DNA of 64,000 nucleotides, from NCBI RefSeq assembly GCF_905397285.1, contig NZ_CAJPUX010000004.1, positions 1 through 64,000 on the forward strand. Reading direction: 5' to 3'. This document shows, one piece after another, positions 61,920 to 64,000 of this stretch. Origin of the DNA: Cupriavidus plantarum (lineage in GTDB: Bacteria > Pseudomonadota > Gammaproteobacteria > Burkholderiales > Burkholderiaceae). Below the pieces are notes generated by a model. The model was given only the letters and a program-made list of their open reading frames with translations. It searched no databases and was not told where the DNA came from. Each line of letters begins with the position of its first letter. Position 1 is the stretch's first letter. The position numbers were made by a program, and so were the translations under genes.

Positions 61920-62834
61920 TCAAGGCCACTGCCATACCGGCTCGGCAAGATGCTCGGCGAAGAAGTCGGATAGCGCGCGGATCTTTGCGGGTCTTGAGCG
62001 GGCGGAGGGGGTGACGAAGTACAGGCCGCCGCGGGCCATGTGCCATTCGGGCAGGAGGCGTTCGAGGCGGCCGTCGGACAGGTATTCGCTGGCGATGAAC
62101 TCTGGGAGTTCGGAGATGGCGAGGCCTTCGAGCAGGACCGGGATCATCGCTTCCGAGTTGGTCACGCGCAGCGGGCCGCGGGGGACCACGCTTTCCTGCG
62201 TGCCGTCGTCATGCGTGAATTTCCATTCCTGCGTGCGCGCCCGGTAGGCATAGCTGAGGCACGCGCGGCCCGCCAGGTCGCGCGGATGCTGCGGGCGGCC
62301 GTAGCGTTCGAGGTAGGAGGGCGACGCAACGAGGTACTGCGTCACGGTGCACAACTGCCGCGCCACCATCGAGGAGTCGGGCAATACGGCGATTCGTAAT
62401 GCCGCATCGAAGCCATCGGCAATAAGGTCGACGGTGGCATCCGACAGATGGAGGTCGACGGACAGCTCCGGATAACGCTCGAGCAGCTTCGGCAACAGCG
62501 GCGCCACCCAGCGCATGCCGAACGCCATCGGCACAGCCAGCCGCACCAGCCCGCGCGGGCTCAGCGAGAGCTCCATGGCTTCGCTCTCCAGTTCCTCCGC
62601 CTGCCGATAAATCTCCCCCGCCTTGCTGGCCACGTTGTAGCCGAACTCGGTCAGCGACAGCTGCCGCGACGTTCGATTCAATAACCGCCCGCCCAGGCGC
62701 TCCTCCAGCCTGCCCACCGCGCGGGAGACGGTCGGCACCGACACGCCCATCAGCCGCGCGGCCGCCGCGAACGAGCCTTCTTCCGCCACCCGCGCGAACA
62801 TGGCGATGCCTTCGAAATCCGGAAACTTGCTCAT
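61920..62834 (-). CDS. LysR-family regulator
   Basis: 304 residues from the ATG at 62834. HTH: MSKFPDFEGIAMFARVAEEG, LMGVSVPTVSRAVGRLEERLG; effector domain of the DmlR/AaeR-like subgroup with NRTSRQLSLTEFG and PRGLVRLAVPMAFGMRW. A reading to 63683 continues into the opposite genes and was rejected. Divergent from the VOC gene, 93 bp apart. Confidence 0.93.
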   Translation of the reverse strand: MSKFPDFEGIAMFARVAEEGSFAAAARLMGVSVPTVSRAVGRLEERLGGRLLNRTSRQLSLTEFGYNVASKAGEIYRQAEELESEAMELSLSPRGLVRLAVPMAFGMRWVAPLLPKLLERYPELSVDLHLSDATVDLIADGFDAALRIAVLPDSSMVARQLCTVTQYLVASPSYLERYGRPQHPRDLAGRACLSYAYRARTQEWKFTHDDGTQESVVPRGPLRVTNSEAMIPVLLEGLAISELPEFIASEYLSDGRLERLLPEWHMARGGLYFVTPSARSRPAKIRALSDFFAEHLAEPVWQWP

Positions 62835-62927
62835 TTCAATTCTGCAACGATGCGTTTCTTCGGATTCTATTTTGAATGCGGCGCGTCGTCGATATGCTGC
62901 GAATACGACTCGCCGTTTAGATTTCTC
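62835..62927. promoter_or_regulatory. Divergent control region, lysR / VOC gene
   Basis: 93 bp, AT-richer than the flanks. attctattttgaat (62864-62877) is an attc-N6-gaat dyad that could be a LysR half-site pair. Confidence 0.4.
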
Positions 62928-63512
62928 ATGACAAGCCTGAAGCTCGGCCTGCTGAGCGCCGCCATTGCGCTCGGCACCTCGGCCTATGCAACACCCTCCC
63001 CTATGGCCGCCGCCACCTCCGCCATCCCCGCTACGACCACCCTCCAGGTCTCGACCCTCGATCACGTCGGCATGAACGTCCCCGACATCGATGCCGCCGT
63101 GACGTTCTTTTCCGACCTGTTCGGCGCGCGGATCGTCTCCGACATGCACCCCGAAGGCATACCCGCCGCATGGAAGACCCAGTTCCGCTGGCGCCCGACC
63201 AGCGACCTGAAGCGGTTCGTCATGGTCCAGCTGACCGGCGGCCCGAAGGTCGAGCTCTTTCAGTATGAAGGACCGGACATCGACCGAAGCCATCCCCACG
63301 GAGACGACATCGGCGCCAGCCACATCGCACTGCGGACAGACGACATCGCGCGCAGCCTGTCGATCGTGAAAGCCAAAGGACTGAAGGTCCTCAACGAGCC
63401 GATCACCAATGCGGACGGCGTCAAGTGGTTCTACTTCCTGACACCGTGGGGCGCGCAGATCGAACTCGTCTCCTTTACCAACCCTTCCCACTCTCAAACC
63501 CGAACGCAATGA
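62928..63512 (+). CDS. Secreted VOC-family (glyoxalase-like) protein
   Basis: 194 residues from the ATG at 62928. A Sec signal (SLKLGLLSAAIALGTSAYA) precedes a VOC domain: STLDHVGMNVPDIDAAVTFF, ELFQYEG, SHIALRTDD and a C-terminal WGAQIELVSF, which supply the two His and two acid metal ligands usual in the fold. A periplasmic VOC protein is uncommon; possible roles are antibiotic or aromatic binding. Its stop overlaps the next start. Confidence 0.85.
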   Translation: MTSLKLGLLSAAIALGTSAYATPSPMAAATSAIPATTTLQVSTLDHVGMNVPDIDAAVTFFSDLFGARIVSDMHPEGIPAAWKTQFRWRPTSDLKRFVMVQLTGGPKVELFQYEGPDIDRSHPHGDDIGASHIALRTDDIARSLSIVKAKGLKVLNEPITNADGVKWFYFLTPWGAQIELVSFTNPSHSQTRTQ

Positions 63513-63976
63513 CGCAGATCGGTAATATCCCCCCGGTGTCGCCGTGGACCCACACGGCCGCAGACCTCGGGACGACCAATGCATCGTCGCCCCCGGCAGC
63601 GGCAGCGGCAGCGGCAGATCATGACGTCCAGCACGCAGAGGGCGATGCGCGGAACGAGCCTTCCGCCGACAAGCCAGCGGCATCCGCTGGCGACGCCACC
63701 AAGAACAAGCAGGCCGAATCCGCGAAGGCGATCCGCGAGCAGATCGAACGCATGCAACAGCAGCTCGCCGAACTGATGGCGCACCTACAGGCCGTACGTG
63801 CCGGGCATACCGACGAGCGCCAAAAGTCGGCCATGCTCGGCGCGCTGGAAACGCAGGTCGCCATGCTGCAATCCTCGATCATGGTCGCAACGATGAAGCT
63901 GGCCGAAGCCATCGCGAACGAGGGCGGCAAGATCCTGGACAGCACCGGCGGGAACCCGCCGGCGTCGCGCACATGA
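63509..63976 (+). CDS. Alanine-rich coiled-coil hypothetical protein
   Basis: 155 residues, ATG at 63509 overlapping the VOC stop (ATGA). Low-complexity N-terminus with an Ala run encoded by ggcagc repeats, then a heptad-rich coiled coil (AIREQIERMQQQLAELMAHL) and a second amphipathic helix. The helical part recalls FlxA-like proteins, but the match is weak. Its stop overlaps a possible next ATG. Confidence 0.65.
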   Translation: MTQIGNIPPVSPWTHTAADLGTTNASSPPAAAAAAADHDVQHAEGDARNEPSADKPAASAGDATKNKQAESAKAIREQIERMQQQLAELMAHLQAVRAGHTDERQKSAMLGALETQVAMLQSSIMVATMKLAEAIANEGGKILDSTGGNPPASRT

Positions 63977-64000
63977 CCATCGGGCTGACGCGGCAGTTGC
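63973..64000 (+). CDS. Possible start of a further gene (right edge)
   Basis: ATG at 63973 overlaps the previous stop (ATGA) and stays open for nine codons to the window end. Only the coupling suggests a real gene. Confidence 0.3.

Noticed and set aside
63595..63626. ggcagc run as a regulatory repeat
   Set aside because: It is in-frame coding for an Ala-rich stretch.
1..64000. tRNA, rRNA, insertion sequence, integrase or phage genes
   Set aside because: None recognised by sequence features; no transposase motifs or terminal inverted repeats seen.

Overview
The window is high-GC DNA of a beta-proteobacterium, most likely a Burkholderiaceae member close to Cupriavidus. The grounds are codon use, four Bug-type (tripartite tricarboxylate transporter) orphan receptors, DUF4148 and COG3904 proteins, and a siderophore NRPS locus of the hydroxyornithine / beta-hydroxyaspartate kind known from that genus. 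No rRNA, tRNA, CRISPR array, transposase or phage gene was found. It reads as ordinary chromosome (or second replicon) with one specialised-metabolite cluster.

Region 1 (1-13.9 kb) is the downstream part of a siderophore cluster. It holds the epimerisation-domain end of one NRPS and a C-A-T-C-T-TE NRPS whose adenylation pocket reads D-L-T-K-V-G-H-V-G, the aspartate code. It also holds a PepSY iron-uptake/reductase membrane protein with a small coupled partner, a hydroxyornithine acyltransferase, an ornithine N5-monooxygenase, an MbtH protein, a type II thioesterase, an Sfp-type phosphopantetheinyl transferase and a SyrP-like Fe(II)/2-oxoglutarate hydroxylase. Together they predict an acylated hydroxyornithine plus beta-hydroxyaspartate siderophore. 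A Fur-box-like site lies between the PepSY gene and the acyltransferase.

Region 2 (14-33.5 kb) is catabolic and accessory. It has LacI and LysR regulators, a second-copy-like adenylosuccinate synthetase, and a hyuA-hyuB-Bug operon with its own LysR gene and a strong terminator. Then come a DUF4148 protein, two tandem Bug receptors, an HxlR/MFS divergent pair, a LysR gene, a D-threonine-aldolase-like PLP enzyme, a further Bug receptor and an ABC exporter.

Region 3 (33.5-48.3 kb) has a GntR/FCD gene divergent from a HAD hydrolase, then mntP behind a yybP-ykoY manganese riboswitch. It continues with a dimop molybdate-binding protein, a TetR/SDR pair, a membrane ClpP-like protein, DUF421 and CinA-like genes that overlap, an SDR plus Cys-rich flavoprotein pair, a zinc metallopeptidase-like protein, the remnant of a MocR regulator, and an intact MocR followed by a PaiB-like gene.

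Region 4 (48.5-64 kb) has an amidase convergent with a taurine/nitrate-type ABC transporter, a serine-dehydratase-like gene with yggS, and a DeoR-ugp-type ABC operon convergent with a secreted phosphodiesterase-LamG protein. A GNAT gene and a LysR/VOC divergent pair follow, and a coiled-coil protein closes the window.

The most unusual pattern is structural. Four unrelated genes (purA paralog, D-threonine-aldolase-like, gntR, paiB) end in short tandem repeats (14, 19 or 21 bp) that start at or within 10 nt of the stop codon. Each repeat re-supplies stop codons, in all three frames in the two 14-bp arrays and in the same frame in the 21-bp array.
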